NCBI GenBank assembly: GCA_001899585.1
Contig: MKWE01000031.1
Coordinates: 361,915 to 425,914, forward strand
Reading direction: 5' to 3'
Origin: Rhodospirillales bacterium 70-18
GTDB taxonomy: Bacteria; Pseudomonadota; Alphaproteobacteria; Acetobacterales; Acetobacteraceae
DNA: 64,000 nt
Shown: one piece after another, positions 16,012 to 26,106 of the stretch
Numbering within the stretch: position 1 is the stretch's first letter
Layout of the letters: the number at the start of each line of letters is the position of its first letter
Translations under genes and position numbers: made by a program
The notes under the pieces: model-generated
Databases searched by the model: none
What the model saw: the letters and a program-made list of their open reading frames with translations, nothing else
What the model was told of the DNA's origin: nothing

Positions 16012-17514
16012 TCAGGTCAGGTAGCGCTCGGTCAGGTGCGCGGTGAAATCGGCCGGGTCCAGCGGCTTGCTGGTGGCCGCGCGCAGCAGGTCGTTGAAGC
16101 CCAGCAGGCTGCCGACGCCGTGCACATTGGCGCGCAGCCAGCCCAGCAGCGGCCCCAGGTCGCCCCGGCCCAGCGCCGCATCCAGCCCGGGCACGGCGCG
16201 GCGGGCGGCGGCCATCAGCTGCGCGGCGGCCATGGCGCCGAGCGTGTAGCTGGGGAAGTAGCCGACCAGTCCATCATACCAGTGGATATCCTGCAGCACC
16301 CCCTGCGCGTCGTCCGGCGGCGTCACGCCGAGCAGCCCCTGCATGCCCGCGTTCCACGCGCCGGGCAGGTCGGCCACGCGCAAATCCCCCGAAATCAGGG
16401 CCTGTTCGAGCCGAAAACGCAGGATGACATGCGCCGGATAGGTCATTTCATCGGCTTCCACGCGGATGAATCCGCGCTCCACGCGCCGCCACAGCCGCAC
16501 CAGGTTGACCGGGGCATAGGGCGCCGGGTCGCCGCCGAACGCCGCATGCACCTCGCCGCCCAGCCAGCCGAGGAAGGCGTCGGACCGGCATGCCTGCATC
16601 TCGACGATCAGAGACTGGCTTTCATGCGCGGCCATGCCGGCGGCGAAGCCCACCGGCTGGCGGGCGAAGGCCGTGGGCAGGCCGCGCTCGTACAGCGCGT
16701 GGCCGGTCTCGTGCAGGGTGCTGAGCAGGCTGGAGGAGAAATCCGCCTCGTTGTAGCGGGTGGTGATGCGCACATCGGTCGGCGTGCCGCCGCAGAACGG
16801 GTGGGCGGAGCGGTCCAGCCGGGAATGCTCAGGCTCCAGCCCCAGCCGGTGCGCCATGCGGCGGGACAGCACCTCCTGCGTCTCGATCGGGAACGGGCCG
16901 GGCGGGCGCAGCGGCGCCGGGCGGGCCGCCTGCAGCGCCTCCGCGCGCGGCAGGGCGTCGCGCAGGAAGGCTTCGTAGGCGTTGAAGACGGGGGCGATGT
17001 CGGCCTCGGTGACGCCGCGCTGGGAGGCATCGGCCAGCGCGTCCCACGGCGTCATGCCCAGCGCCGGGGCCAGGGCGGCGGCCTGCTGGCGGATGAGGTT
17101 GAACACCTCCTCCAGCGCCGGGCGGACCAGGGCGAAATCGGCGGTGCGGCGGGCTTCCCGCCATATGGTCTCGCAGGCGGAGTTGGCGCGCACCTGCGCC
17201 TCCACCAGGTCGGCGGGCAGCGCGGTGGCGCGGGTATGGGCGTGGCGCAGCAGGCGCAGGTTGGCCGCCCGCCACGGGTCGTCGCCGGTGCCGGCCGCCT
17301 CGGCCTCGGCCAGGTCGCCGGCGACCTCCGGGGCGACCAGCAGGCCATGCGACAGCCCGGCCAGCACCGCCAGCTGGTCGCCGCGCGCGGCGGCGCCGCC
17401 CTCCGGCATCATCGCCGCCGCGTCCCAGCCCAGCATGCCGGCGGCCTCGTCGATGGTGGCGATGCGGGCGGCCCGCGCGGTCAGGCGGTCATAGGCGGAG
17501 GAATTGGGGATCAT
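16012..17514 (-). CDS. carboxypeptidase M32 (Taq carboxypeptidase family)
   Basis: A zinc metallocarboxypeptidase that removes C-terminal amino acids from peptides in the cytoplasm. The 500-residue protein is the normal family length. It carries the zinc site HETGH (268-272) with the third ligand Glu298 in HESQS, and the family blocks DVRITTRYNE and DIHWYDGLVGYFPSYTLGA. The start ATG overlaps the stop of the upstream SURF1 gene, so it is coupled to the oxidase-assembly genes, although its role is probably unrelated. Confidence 0.95.
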   Translation of the reverse strand: MIPNSSAYDRLTARAARIATIDEAAGMLGWDAAAMMPEGGAAARGDQLAVLAGLSHGLLVAPEVAGDLAEAEAAGTGDDPWRAANLRLLRHAHTRATALPADLVEAQVRANSACETIWREARRTADFALVRPALEEVFNLIRQQAAALAPALGMTPWDALADASQRGVTEADIAPVFNAYEAFLRDALPRAEALQAARPAPLRPPGPFPIETQEVLSRRMAHRLGLEPEHSRLDRSAHPFCGGTPTDVRITTRYNEADFSSSLLSTLHETGHALYERGLPTAFARQPVGFAAGMAAHESQSLIVEMQACRSDAFLGWLGGEVHAAFGGDPAPYAPVNLVRLWRRVERGFIRVEADEMTYPAHVILRFRLEQALISGDLRVADLPGAWNAGMQGLLGVTPPDDAQGVLQDIHWYDGLVGYFPSYTLGAMAAAQLMAAARRAVPGLDAALGRGDLGPLLGWLRANVHGVGSLLGFNDLLRAATSKPLDPADFTAHLTERYLT

Positions 17515-18212
17515 GGGCGCAGCACCTTCCGGGCGTAGAGCACGAAGATCACCAGCAACACGACGGCGAGGCCGTACCAGGTGATCGCATAGGAGAGGTG
17601 GTTGTTCACCGGGCGCGGCAGGGCCTCGGCCGGCACCGGCGATTGTCCCGGCTGCGGCGGGCCCATGGCCACCAGCGTGAACGGCGCCACCGTCGCCAGC
17701 CCCAGCGCATGGCCGATCGCCACCGGGTCCAGCGTGTAGAAACGCCGCTGCACCGGGTCGTCGGCGGCCGAGAACGGGCCTGGGTGGTCGGGCTGGCGCA
17801 CGAAGCCCTCGACCACCGTCTCCCCGGCGGGCGGCGCCGGCAGCGGGCCGGGGGCGCCGTTCGGCGCGGTCGGCACCCAGCCGCGATCGACCAGCAGCGG
17901 CGCCTGCCCCGGGCGATCCAGCACGGCGAGAAGCTGCGCGCCGAGCATCGGGCCCGCGGGCGTGTCGTGCCCCTGCGAGCCATACAGCGCGGTCAACCCG
18001 GTCCGGAACGTGCCAGAGGCGCGGACCTTTGCAAAGGGTTCAGGCGTATCGCCGAGCGGCACCGCCGGCCGCGCCTCGGCGCGCGCGATCTGGGCCAGCA
18101 GGCCCTCTTTCCAGGCCAGCCGCTCCACCTGCCAGGTACCGAGGCCAAGCAGCAGCGCCAGCATGACCAGGGTGGAGAGGACGGGCACCAGCAGCCGGCG
18201 CAGCCGCGTCAC
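17511..18212 (-). CDS. SURF1 family cytochrome oxidase assembly protein
   Basis: A membrane protein that helps deliver heme a during assembly of cytochrome c oxidase subunit I. The GTG at 18212 gives 233 residues. There is an N-terminal helix (LLVPVLSTLVMLALLLGLGTWQ), the periplasmic domain with LLVDRGWVP, and a C-terminal helix (NNHLSYAITWYGLAVVLLVIFVLY) containing the conserved NNHLSYA motif. The GTG overlaps the DUF983 stop (GTGA). It belongs to the aa3 oxidase cluster. Confidence 0.92.
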   Translation of the reverse strand: MTRLRRLLVPVLSTLVMLALLLGLGTWQVERLAWKEGLLAQIARAEARPAVPLGDTPEPFAKVRASGTFRTGLTALYGSQGHDTPAGPMLGAQLLAVLDRPGQAPLLVDRGWVPTAPNGAPGPLPAPPAGETVVEGFVRQPDHPGPFSAADDPVQRRFYTLDPVAIGHALGLATVAPFTLVAMGPPQPGQSPVPAEALPRPVNNHLSYAITWYGLAVVLLVIFVLYARKVLRP

Positions 18213-18571
18213 AACCCCATCTCGCTGGCGCGGTGGCGGAATTGCAGCGCCACCAGGCCGGCCTTCAGCGGGCGCATCAGGGCGATCGCCAGCGGCACCG
18301 TCACCACCGGCCACAGCACGGCGTGTACCCATAGCGGCGGCTCGAAGGTGAACTCTACCCAGAAGGCCAGCCCGACCACCACGGCGCCGAGCACCAGGAT
18401 CACCAGCACCGCCGGGCCGTCGCCCGTGTCATGCGCCCGCAGGTCCAGCCCGCAGACGGCGCAGGTGTCGCGCACCGCCAGCAGCCCGGCGAACAGCTTG
18501 CCCTCGCCACAGCGCGGGCACCGGCACCGCAGCGCCGCTTGCCACCAGGGCGGCGGCGTCCGCGCCGTCAT
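18209..18571 (-). CDS. DUF983 family membrane protein
   Basis: A 120-residue protein from the ATG at 18571. A GTG at 18592 would add 7 residues. It has the N-terminal cysteine motif ALRCRCPRCGEGKLF followed by CAVCGLDL, then two membrane helices and WPVVTVPLAIALMRPLKAGLVALQFRHRA. DUF983 genes commonly sit between ctaE and surf1 in alphaproteobacteria, as here. A role in oxidase biogenesis is inferred from that position only. Confidence 0.88.
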   Translation of the reverse strand: MTARTPPPWWQAALRCRCPRCGEGKLFAGLLAVRDTCAVCGLDLRAHDTGDGPAVLVILVLGAVVVGLAFWVEFTFEPPLWVHAVLWPVVTVPLAIALMRPLKAGLVALQFRHRASEMGL

Positions 18572-18602
18572 GGCACGGCGCCGATCCGGCACCCCGTCCC
18601 GC

Positions 18603-19451
18603 TCACTCCGAGACGATGACGCCGTGGCCCCACCAGTAGATGCAGATGAACAGGAACAGCCATACCACGTCCACGAAATGCCAGTACCAGGCCGCCGCCT
18701 CGAAGCCGAAATGCCGCTGCGGGGTGAAGCTGCCGCGCATCGCCCGCACGGTGCAGACGATCAGGAAGCAGGTGCCGATGATGACATGGAAGCCGTGGAA
18801 GCCGGTGGCCAGGAAGAACACGCCCGGATACACGCCGCCCCACAGGTGGAACGGCGCCTCAGAATACTCCATCGCCTGGAAGCCGGTGAAGCTCAGCCCC
18901 AGCAGCACGGTCAGCGCGAGGCCGGTGACCAGGCCCTTGCGGTCGCCTTCCAGCAGCGCGTGGTGCGCCCAGGTGACCGTGGTGCCCGAGAGCAGCAGGA
19001 TCATGGTGTTCAGCAGCGGCAGGTGGAACGGGTCGAAGGTCTTGACGCCCTCGGGCGGCCAGACGGCCTTGGCGGCGCCCAGCACATGCTCGGGGAACAG
19101 CGCGAAGTGGAAGAACGCCCAGAAGAACGCGACGAAGAACATCACCTCGCTGGCGATGAACATGGTCATGCCATAGCGCAGGCCAAGGCGAACCACCGGC
19201 GTATGCATGCCCGCAGTGCGGCTTTCCTTCAGCACGTCGCGCCACCAGAAGAACATCACCGTCAGCACGCCGAGCAGCCCGACGATCAGGGCGACGTAGT
19301 TGTGGTAATGCGCGGCGAACACGATGCCGGTCAGCGTCAGCGCGCCCGCCGCAGCACCGGCGATCGGCCAGGGGCTGGGATCGACGAGGTGGTACGGCTG
19401 CTTGAGGCCGGAACTGGTGATCGTGGTCGCGCCGTGCGTGTCGCTGCTCAT
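18603..19451 (-). CDS. ctaE: cytochrome c oxidase subunit III
   Basis: The third core subunit of the aa3 terminal oxidase in the inner membrane, supporting stability and proton uptake. It has 282 residues and seven membrane helices. The family features are [14 protein letters not shown] at the N-terminus, [15 protein letters not shown], and the C-terminal [20 protein letters not shown]. It lies 97 bases downstream of ctaG in the same direction. Confidence 0.97.
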   Translation of the reverse strand: MSSDTHGATTITSSGLKQPYHLVDPSPWPIAGAAAGALTLTGIVFAAHYHNYVALIVGLLGVLTVMFFWWRDVLKESRTAGMHTPVVRLGLRYGMTMFIASEVMFFVAFFWAFFHFALFPEHVLGAAKAVWPPEGVKTFDPFHLPLLNTMILLLSGTTVTWAHHALLEGDRKGLVTGLALTVLLGLSFTGFQAMEYSEAPFHLWGGVYPGVFFLATGFHGFHVIIGTCFLIVCTVRAMRGSFTPQRHFGFEAAAWYWHFVDVVWLFLFICIYWWGHGVIVSE

Positions 19452-19548
19452 GCCATGCCCATCCGAGAGAGTGCCTGCATCATCGCCAAAACGCCGCCCG
19501 CATCAAGGGTCAATGCGGCGCCGCGGCAGGCGGAGGAAACCAAGAGTG

Positions 19549-20169
19549 TCATTCGAGCAACCGGCCCACATGCGGGCCGGCCTCGGCCAGCGCGCCGCTG
19601 CGCGCCGCGTCGTCGAGCGAGCGGAAGAAGGTGTAGGACAGCGTGATCGTGCGCACATCCGCCGTCGACGGGTCGGTGGCGATGGCCGGATCGACATAGA
19701 AGCTGAGCGGGAACTGCATGTCCTGGCGCGGCCCCAGCGTCTGCTGGTCGAAGCAGAAGCAGGCGGTTTTGTGGAAGTATTTCGCCGCCTTCTCCGGGGT
19801 GACGTTGTAGGTGGCGACCCCGGTCACGGCCGTCTCGGCCCGGTTGGTGGCGGTGTAGAAGGCCAGCCGCTCCTCGCCGAGCTGCAGCCGCGCCTCGCTT
19901 TCCAGCGGCGTGAAGCGCCAGGGCAGGCCGGGATGGGTGTCGGCGTTGAAGCGCACCACGATCGGCCTCGCCACCACGCCGGGGCTGACCGACGGGCCGA
20001 TCTGCGGCGTGCCGCCATAGCCGGTGGCCTCGCAGAACATCCGGTACAGCGGCACCGCGGCAAAGGACAGCCCGGTCATGCCCGCCACCACCCCGGCCAG
20101 CAGCGCCGCCATGGGCAGGTTGCGGCGCACGGGCCTGACAGCCGGCATCGGGGTGGCCCGCCGGCTCAC
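19549..20169 (-). CDS. ctaG: cytochrome c oxidase assembly protein CtaG (Cox11 family)
   Basis: A copper chaperone that inserts CuB into oxidase subunit I. The 206-residue protein has one N-terminal membrane helix (about 17-39). Its periplasmic domain carries the copper-binding CFCF motif at 137-140 and the conserved Cys46 in YRMFCEATGYGG. The start is a GTG that overlaps the stop of the small upstream gene (GTGA). All metal ligands expected for Cox11 are present. Confidence 0.96.
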   Translation of the reverse strand: MSRRATPMPAVRPVRRNLPMAALLAGVVAGMTGLSFAAVPLYRMFCEATGYGGTPQIGPSVSPGVVARPIVVRFNADTHPGLPWRFTPLESEARLQLGEERLAFYTATNRAETAVTGVATYNVTPEKAAKYFHKTACFCFDQQTLGPRQDMQFPLSFYVDPAIATDPSTADVRTITLSYTFFRSLDDAARSGALAEAGPHVGRLLE

Positions 20170-20324
20170 TGGTGGTTCGAGAGCTTGACGATGGCGATGG
20201 CGTAGAACAGCGCCGAGAACGCCAGCAACGCCGCCAGCAGCGCCCAGTTCCGCCCGCGCCGGCGGCGCCCCAGCGCGTCCGACTCTGTGCGCGACAGCGA
20301 TACCGCGTCTCGTTGGCCCTGCAT
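20166..20324 (-). CDS. small membrane protein of the oxidase cluster (CoxF-like)
   Basis: A 52-residue protein with a basic cluster (GRRRRGRN) before a single membrane helix (WALLAALLAFSALFYAIAIVKL). It occupies the interval between ctaB and ctaG where alphaproteobacteria usually have such a short protein. Its ATG is 5 bases after ctaB and its stop overlaps the ctaG start. A structural or assembly role with the aa3 oxidase is inferred from position. Confidence 0.75.
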   Translation of the reverse strand: MQGQRDAVSLSRTESDALGRRRRGRNWALLAALLAFSALFYAIAIVKLSNHQ

Positions 20325-20328
20325 TTGA

Positions 20329-21294
20329 TCAGCCCACCAGCCGGTCGACGGCCATCGCCGCGAACAGCACAAAGAGGTAAAGGATGGAATACTTGAACGC
20401 CGCCCGCGCCGGCGCATCGTTGGTCAGGCTGACGCCGCGCGCATCCTGCCGGTCGCGCGCCACGCGCCACACGCTGGCCAGGAAGCCCAGCCCCAGCGCC
20501 AGGGCGGACAGGCCATAGATGGCACCGGCGGTGTGCAGCGCCCAGGGCAGCAGCGTCAACGGCACCAGCAGCAGTGTATACAGCACGATCTGCCGCCGTG
20601 TTTCCCGCGCGCCGGAGACCACCGGCAGCATCGGCACGCCGGCGCGCTGGTAGTCGCCATGCGCCCAGAGCGACAGCGACCAGAAATGCGGCGGCGTCCA
20701 GAAGAACACGATGGCGAACATCAGCACCGGCATCAGGCCCAGATTGCCGGTCACCGCCATCCAGCCGATCACCGGCGGGAAAGCCCCCGCCGCGCCGCCG
20801 ATGACGATGTTCTGCGGCGTCCGCCGCTTCAGCCACATCGTATAGACGAACACATAGAAGCCAATCGAGACGGCCAGCGCCGCCGCCGCCGCCACGTTGG
20901 TCGCCAGCCCCATCACCAGCACCGAGGCCACCGCCAGGGTGATGCCGAAGCCAAGCGCCTCGCCGGGGGCGATCCGGCCGGCCGGGATCGGGCGGTTGCG
21001 CGTACGGCGCATCACCGCGTCGATATCGCGGTCGTACCACATGTTGATGGCGCCTGCCGCCCCGGCGCCGACCGCGATGCACAGGATGGCGGCCACCGCC
21101 AGCACCGGGTGCAGATGCCCCGGCGCCACCAGCAGCCCGATCCAGCCGGTGAACACCACCAGCGTCATCACTCGCGGCTTCAGCAGCGCGAGCCAGTCGG
21201 CCGGGGAGGAGATGTCGAGCTCGGGCGCCGAAAGCGCCGGCAGGGGGGATTGCGCTTCCCCCCTGCCCTCGCCGAGCACCGCTATCTCACTCAT
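20329..21294 (-). CDS. ctaB: protoheme IX farnesyltransferase (heme O synthase)
   Basis: A polytopic UbiA-type prenyltransferase that attaches a farnesyl group to heme b for heme o/a. The 321-residue protein contains the prenyl-diphosphate motif [19 protein letters not shown] and the second loop [34 protein letters not shown] begins the first helix. The gene lies 40 bases after ctaD. Expected length and motifs are intact. Confidence 0.96.
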   Translation of the reverse strand: MSEIAVLGEGRGEAQSPLPALSAPELDISSPADWLALLKPRVMTLVVFTGWIGLLVAPGHLHPVLAVAAILCIAVGAGAAGAINMWYDRDIDAVMRRTRNRPIPAGRIAPGEALGFGITLAVASVLVMGLATNVAAAAALAVSIGFYVFVYTMWLKRRTPQNIVIGGAAGAFPPVIGWMAVTGNLGLMPVLMFAIVFFWTPPHFWSLSLWAHGDYQRAGVPMLPVVSGARETRRQIVLYTLLLVPLTLLPWALHTAGAIYGLSALALGLGFLASVWRVARDRQDARGVSLTNDAPARAAFKYSILYLFVLFAAMAVDRLVG

Positions 21295-21334
21295 TGGGAG
21301 TGTCGCTCATGGCATGGCCCAATCGTTGGCGCGG

Positions 21335-22948
21335 TCAGCGGATCCGGGGCAGTTCCTCGAAGGTGTGGAACGGCGGCGGGGAGGACACGGTCCACTCCAG
21401 CGTCGTCGCACCCTCGCCCCAGTAGTTATCGGCCACCCGCTCCTTGGTGGTGAAGATGCGGAAGCAGATGTAGAGGAACAGCAGCACCGAGCACCCGGCG
21501 ATGGCGGCGCCGATGGACGAAACCAGGTTCCAGCCGGCGAAGGCGTCCGGATAGTCCGGGTAGCGGCGCGGCATGCCGGCCAAGCCCAGGAAGTGCATCG
21601 GGAAGAAGGTGAGGTTCACGCCGATGAAGGTGATCCAGAAGTGCAGCTTGCCCAGCGCCTCGGGATACGGGCGGCCGCTCATCTTGCCGATCCAGTAGTA
21701 GAAGCCGGCGAACAGCGAGAACACCGCGCCCAGCGACAGCACGTAGTGGAAATGCGCGATCACGTAGTAGCTGTTGTGCAGCACCTGATCGAGGCCGGCA
21801 TTGGCCAGCACCACGCCGGTGACGCCGCCGATGGTGAACAGGAAGATGAAGCCCATCGCCCACAGCATCGGCGTCTTCATCTCGATGGACCCGCCCCAGA
21901 TGGTGGCGATCCAGGAGAAGATCTTGATGCCCGTCGGCACCGCGATCACCAGCGTCGCGGCCATGAAGTAGGCGCGGGTATCGACGCTCATGCCCGAGAC
22001 GAACATGTGGTGCGCCCACACCACGAAGCCGACCACGCCGATCGCCACCATGGCGTAGGCCATGCCCAGGTAGCCGAAGATCGGCTTCTTGGAGAAGGTG
22101 GAGATGATGTGGCTGATGATGCCGAAGCCCGGCAGGATCATGATGTAGACTTCGGGGTGGCCGAAGAACCAGAACAGATGCTGGAACAGCACCGGGTCGC
22201 CGCCGCCCTGCGGGTCGAAGAACGAGGTGCCGAAGTTGCGGTCGGTGATCAGCATGGTGATCGCGCCGGCCAGCACGGGCACCGACAGCAGCAGCAGGAA
22301 CGCGGTGACCAGCATGCCCCAGACGAACAGCGGCATCTTGTGCAGCGTCATGCCCGGGGCGCGCATGTTGAAGATGGTGGTGATGAAGTTGATTGCGCCC
22401 AGCAGCGACGAGATGCCGGCCAGATGCAGCGCGAACAGCACGAAATCAACCGCCGGTCCGCCCTGGTAGGTGCTGTTGGACAGCGGCGGATACAGCGTCC
22501 AGCCGATGCCGGCACCCTCGCCGACGAAATGCCCGGCCAGGATGAGGAACAGCGCCGGCACCAGCAGCCAGAAGCTGATGTTGTTCAGCCGCGGGAAGGC
22601 CATGTCGGGCGCGCCGATCATCAGCGGCACGAACCAGTTGCCGAAGCCGCCGATCAGCCCGGGCATCACGCTGAAGAAGATCATCAGCAGGCCGTGCGAG
22701 GTGACGACCGCGTTCCACTCCTGCCCGGAGGGGAAGATCTGCAGCCCCGGCTGCGCCAGCTCCGCCCGCATCTCCATCGAGAAGAACCCGCCGATCAGGC
22801 CGCCGATGACGGCGAAGATCAGGTAGAGGGTCCCGATGTCCTTGTGGTTGGTGCTGAACAGCCAGCGCGCCACGAAGCCGGGCTTGTGGTCGTGGTGGTC
22901 GTGCCCGGCATGGCCGTGCGCGTCGTGCGCTTGATCGTATGCGCTCAT
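21335..22948 (-). CDS. ctaD: cytochrome c oxidase subunit I
   Basis: The catalytic subunit of the aa3 oxidase, holding heme a and the heme a3-CuB site. The 537-residue protein has about twelve membrane helices. Ligand segments are visible: [16 protein letters not shown] (CuB histidine and cross-linked Tyr), VWAHHMF (His pair), and [12 protein letters not shown] (heme ligands). The gene starts 31 bases after ctaC. A His/Asp-rich N-terminus ([17 protein letters not shown]) precedes the first helix. Confidence 0.98.
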   Translation of the reverse strand: MSAYDQAHDAHGHAGHDHHDHKPGFVARWLFSTNHKDIGTLYLIFAVIGGLIGGFFSMEMRAELAQPGLQIFPSGQEWNAVVTSHGLLMIFFSVMPGLIGGFGNWFVPLMIGAPDMAFPRLNNISFWLLVPALFLILAGHFVGEGAGIGWTLYPPLSNSTYQGGPAVDFVLFALHLAGISSLLGAINFITTIFNMRAPGMTLHKMPLFVWGMLVTAFLLLLSVPVLAGAITMLITDRNFGTSFFDPQGGGDPVLFQHLFWFFGHPEVYIMILPGFGIISHIISTFSKKPIFGYLGMAYAMVAIGVVGFVVWAHHMFVSGMSVDTRAYFMAATLVIAVPTGIKIFSWIATIWGGSIEMKTPMLWAMGFIFLFTIGGVTGVVLANAGLDQVLHNSYYVIAHFHYVLSLGAVFSLFAGFYYWIGKMSGRPYPEALGKLHFWITFIGVNLTFFPMHFLGLAGMPRRYPDYPDAFAGWNLVSSIGAAIAGCSVLLFLYICFRIFTTKERVADNYWGEGATTLEWTVSSPPPFHTFEELPRIR

Positions 22949-22979
22949 CTTACGTCTCCTTCATGCACCGACAGATGGG

Positions 22980-23927
22980 TCAGTGCTGAATTTGGGCAAC
23001 GGGCAGGCTGGCAACGGACAGGCTGGCAACGGGCGCGCCGGCATCGGCGGCCGCGAGGCGGATCGGCTGGCCCGCCGGCGCGGGGGCATCGCCCTCGGCG
23101 TATTTCTTCTTGGCCTCGGCAACCCAGGCGGTGAACTCGGCCGGGGTGACGGCGCGGATCGAGATCGGCATCTGGCTGTGGTTGGTGCCGCAGATCTGGT
23201 TGCACTCGCCGTAATACACGCCGGGCTTGTCCACCCGCACCCAGGTCTCGATGGTCCGGCCGGGGATGGCGTAGCGCTGCACGCCCAGCGAGGGGATGTA
23301 GAAGCTGTGGATCACGTCGGCGCTGGTGGTCAGGATGCGGATGTTCTTGCCGGCCGGCACCACCAGTTGCTCATCGACGGCGAGCAAGCGAAGCTGGCCG
23401 GGCTTGAGCTCGTTCTCGGGGATGATGCGGCTGGAGAAGTTGATGCCCTGCTGGTCGGGGTAGGTGTACTCCCAGTACCACTGATGGCCGGTCACCTTCA
23501 CCGTCATGTCGGCGTCGTGGGTGCGATCCTCGAAATACACCAGCCGGAAGCTGGGAATGGCGATCACCACCAGGATCAGCACCGGGATCACCGTCCACGC
23601 CACTTCCAGCAGCGTGTTGTGGCTGGTCTGGCTGGGCACCGGGTTGCGCTTGGCGCTGTAGCGCCAGGCCACCCACAGCAGCAGGCCGGCGACCAGCAGC
23701 GAGATCACCGTGATGATCACCATGACCATGTCGTGCAGGCCATCGATCGCCCGCGCCACCGGGCTGCCGGGCGCCGGCAGGCCCATCTCCCAGGCGCGGG
23801 GCGCGTGTACCGGCGCGTCCTGCGCCGAGGCCGTGCCGGCGACGGCAAGCAGGTTGCCGACAGCCAGCGCGGCGGTCATTGAAATTCTGGCGAAAAGCCG
23901 CCGGAGGTGGTGCATCGGCCGATCCAT
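22980..23927 (-). CDS. ctaC: cytochrome c oxidase subunit II
   Basis: Carries the dinuclear CuA centre that accepts electrons from cytochrome c. The 315-residue protein has a signal peptide, two membrane helices (about 65-85 and 110-130) and a periplasmic cupredoxin domain with the CuA ligands in GECNQICGTNHSQMP and an upstream His in DVIHSFYIPSLG. The last residues (VASLSVASLPVA) come from a 15-bp tandem repeat at 22996-23040 and are not part of the conserved domain. Confidence 0.97.
   Translation of the reverse strand: MDRPMHHLRRLFARISMTAALAVGNLLAVAGTASAQDAPVHAPRAWEMGLPAPGSPVARAIDGLHDMVMVIITVISLLVAGLLLWVAWRYSAKRNPVPSQTSHNTLLEVAWTVIPVLILVVIAIPSFRLVYFEDRTHDADMTVKVTGHQWYWEYTYPDQQGINFSSRIIPENELKPGQLRLLAVDEQLVVPAGKNIRILTTSADVIHSFYIPSLGVQRYAIPGRTIETWVRVDKPGVYYGECNQICGTNHSQMPISIRAVTPAEFTAWVAEAKKKYAEGDAPAPAGQPIRLAAADAGAPVASLSVASLPVAQIQH
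22996..23040. repeat. three 15-bp tandem repeats in the 3' end of ctaC
   Basis: Three consecutive 15-base units, GCAACGGGCAGGCTG, GCAACGGACAGGCTG and GCAACGGGCGCGCCG. They are in frame and encode a repeated VASL(S/P) pentapeptide at the extreme C-terminus of subunit II. The array ends 14 bases from the stop codon. It looks like a recent slippage expansion of a dispensable tail. Confidence 0.75.
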
Positions 23928-24072
23928 CCCGCTGAGAGAACGCGCTGCGAAAGTGCCGGGCCGTGGTCGCCCCGCGCTGCAGCAACTGGGCTACAAGACC
24001 CTTGGTTTCAGATCAAGGCCCAACCTTGCGCCCGAGCGCAACGATCGCGCCAAAGCCCTTGGCCGGGCGCGC

Positions 24073-24735
24073 TCAGTTGGACAGATGCGCCAATGTGAAC
24101 AGGCCAAGCGGAGGCGCCGGCGCGAAGCTCGCGGCCTCCCGGTCGGCCGGCACGAACAGCGCGTCCACTGCGAAATCCGGATGCCAGCCCAGCGCGCGCG
24201 ACGCCGGGGCCAGCGCCCGCTCCGCCCACCAGCGCGGCCCGCGCTCGGCGGCGAAGTGGTTGACGAACAGGATATGCCCGCCCGGGCGCACCACGCGGCG
24301 CATCTCGGCCAGCAGCCGGCGCGGATGCGGCACCACGGAGGCGACGAACATCGCCACCGCGATATCGAACCGGCCATCGGGGAAGGTGGTCGCCTCGGCG
24401 TCCATCTCCAGCAGCGCCTCGACATTGGTGAGCGCGTGCTCGGCCATGCGAATGCGCGCGCGGGCCAGCATTTCGGCCGACAGGTCAATGCCGGTCACCC
24501 GCTTGTCGGCGGTGTAGCGCGGCAGCGCCAGGCCGGTGCCGACGCCAACCTCCAGCACCTGCGTGCCGGGCAGCCGGTTCACCGCATCTACCGCCCGGCG
24601 CCGCGCCCAGGTGGACACGCTGCCGAACAGGGCATCGTAGACGCCGGCCCAGCGCCGGTAGGCGGCGCGCACGTCATCGGCGTCAAGCGCCGAGTGCGGC
24701 ACGATGGAACGGTGGGTCTGCGAGGCTTGGCTCAT
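24073..24735 (-). CDS. class I methyltransferase, PmtA-type phosphatidylethanolamine N-methyltransferase
   Basis: Transfers methyl groups from SAM, probably to phosphatidylethanolamine on the way to phosphatidylcholine. From the ATG at 24735 (ribosome site GGAAGGA) it has 220 residues. The N-terminal YRRWAGVYDALFG block and the SAM motif LEVGVGTG (61-68) resemble Rhodobacter/Agrobacterium PmtA, as do GIDLSAEML and PGGHILFVNHF. No membrane helix. It stands alone between ctaC and cspA. A ubiquinone-type methyltransferase is a less likely alternative. Confidence 0.78.
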   Translation of the reverse strand: MSQASQTHRSIVPHSALDADDVRAAYRRWAGVYDALFGSVSTWARRRAVDAVNRLPGTQVLEVGVGTGLALPRYTADKRVTGIDLSAEMLARARIRMAEHALTNVEALLEMDAEATTFPDGRFDIAVAMFVASVVPHPRRLLAEMRRVVRPGGHILFVNHFAAERGPRWWAERALAPASRALGWHPDFAVDALFVPADREAASFAPAPPLGLFTLAHLSN

Positions 24736-24994
24736 GTGGGCATCCTTCCGCGCGACGCGGGCGGGCGGGCGCGAGGACAAGGCCGCGCGACTCGCGGTGT
24801 AACACAAGCGGAGCGAACTGGGGAGGGGCACCGTTGGGGCGGCGCACAGATCAGCCCTGCGCCGCGCCGGCTGCTGGCCGGTGCGGCGGCAGACCGCTGC
24901 GAACGCTGTCTAGCGGGCGCGGCCCGGTCGCACAAGGGACAGCATGCCCTGCGCGGGCGGCCAGCCATCGGATGCCCGCGCCCGGGCCGCGCCC

Positions 24995-25204
24995 TCAGTC
25001 GTGGCCGGTCAGGTCAACCGCGGCGGCGCGGCCGTTCTGCTGCTGTTCGATTTCGAAGCCGACCTTCTGGCCCTCATTCAGGGTGCGCATCCCGGCCTTC
25101 TGCACGGCGCTGATGTGCACGAACACATCCTTGCCCCCGGTATCCGGGGCGATGAAGCCATAACCCTTGGTCGGGTTGAACCATTTGACAGTACCGTTCG
25201 GCAT
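24995..25204 (-). CDS. cold-shock domain protein, CspA family
   Basis: A 69-residue single-stranded nucleic-acid-binding protein. It has RNP1 KGYGFIAP (13-20) and RNP2 DVFVHIS (26-32), starting [14 protein letters not shown]. The ATG at 25204 follows a purine-rich stretch GGAAGAGGCGGAAG. The 251-base upstream region (25205-25455) contains no other gene and probably forms its 5' leader, as is common for cold-shock genes. The 259 bases downstream (24736-24994) show no recognisable feature. Confidence 0.95.
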   Translation of the reverse strand: MPNGTVKWFNPTKGYGFIAPDTGGKDVFVHISAVQKAGMRTLNEGQKVGFEIEQQQNGRAAAVDLTGHD

Positions 25205-25455
25205 CGCCGCTTCCGCCTCTTCCCTGGTGCGGGCGCCAGGTTCCGGAAGAAGACACCGATTTGCCGACATGCTCCAACCCAATCGGCACGGCCCGTCCGG
25301 ACGCCCTCGTGAATGAGGATGCCCGCCTGCGCGCGCGCCCTCCGCTTCACGGCGAGGGTCCTTGTTCTGATGCAGGATCAGCCCCGCCGCGGACCGACGA
25401 TACGCGGCCCGTCACCCATCCGCAACGCAAGCGTGCACGCCAGCCGCCGGAATCC

Positions 25456-26016
25456 TCAGGCGGCGGCCTCGTCGCGCCGGTCGCGCACCTTCACGTAGGC
25501 GAGTTGCGCGTGCTCCGTGCAGTACGGCTTGCCGGCGGTCGCATCGGCGTCGCAGAAGCGGAAGCTGCGCGTGCCCGGCTCGCCGATCGGCCAGCAGCAG
25601 GTCGAGGACCGGGTGTTGCGATACGGCGCGGACCGCACCGGCACCGGCCGTGCCGGCACGCTCGCCGCCGGAGCAGCGGCACGCGCCACCGGCACGGACA
25701 TCGGCTGCGCGACCGGCGCGGCGGCAACCAGCGCCGCCCGCCCCTCCTGCGGCGCCACCTCCGCCACCGCGTCCGGCGACACCGAGAGCGGCGGCAGCGT
25801 GGGCCCGACCACGCGCCGGGTCGGCATCGCCCGCGGCGTGGCCCCGCCCGCGCCGTCGCGGCGGATCGGCGACGGCCGCGGCGGCAGGTTCAGCCGATGC
25901 GCCTTGCCCACCACCGCGTTCTTGGACACGCCCATCCGCCGGCCGATCTCGGCGGTGGAGAGCCCTTCCGACCAGAGCACGCGCAGCCGCGCGATCGTCT
26001 CCTCGTTCCACTCCAT
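25456..26016 (-). CDS. gcrA: GcrA cell cycle regulator
   Basis: A sigma70-associated transcription factor of alphaproteobacteria that controls genes with methylated GANTC sites during the cell cycle. The 186-residue protein starts WNEETIARLRVLWSEGLSTAEIG (helix-turn-helix, then SKNAVVGKAHRLNL). A Pro/Ala-rich linker follows. The C-terminal sigma-binding domain contains CCWPIGEPGTRSFRFC and GKPYCTEHA. Length is typical. A DnaA-box-like site lies 91 bases upstream of the start. Confidence 0.96.
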   Translation of the reverse strand: MEWNEETIARLRVLWSEGLSTAEIGRRMGVSKNAVVGKAHRLNLPPRPSPIRRDGAGGATPRAMPTRRVVGPTLPPLSVSPDAVAEVAPQEGRAALVAAAPVAQPMSVPVARAAAPAASVPARPVPVRSAPYRNTRSSTCCWPIGEPGTRSFRFCDADATAGKPYCTEHAQLAYVKVRDRRDEAAA

Positions 26017-26106
26017 GTCGTGGGCTCCCTACGCCTGAAACACAACATAAGGTAACGGCAATGGAGCCGCGATCAAAGAGCCATGCGGCCGCGCGGCGCA
26101 GAAACT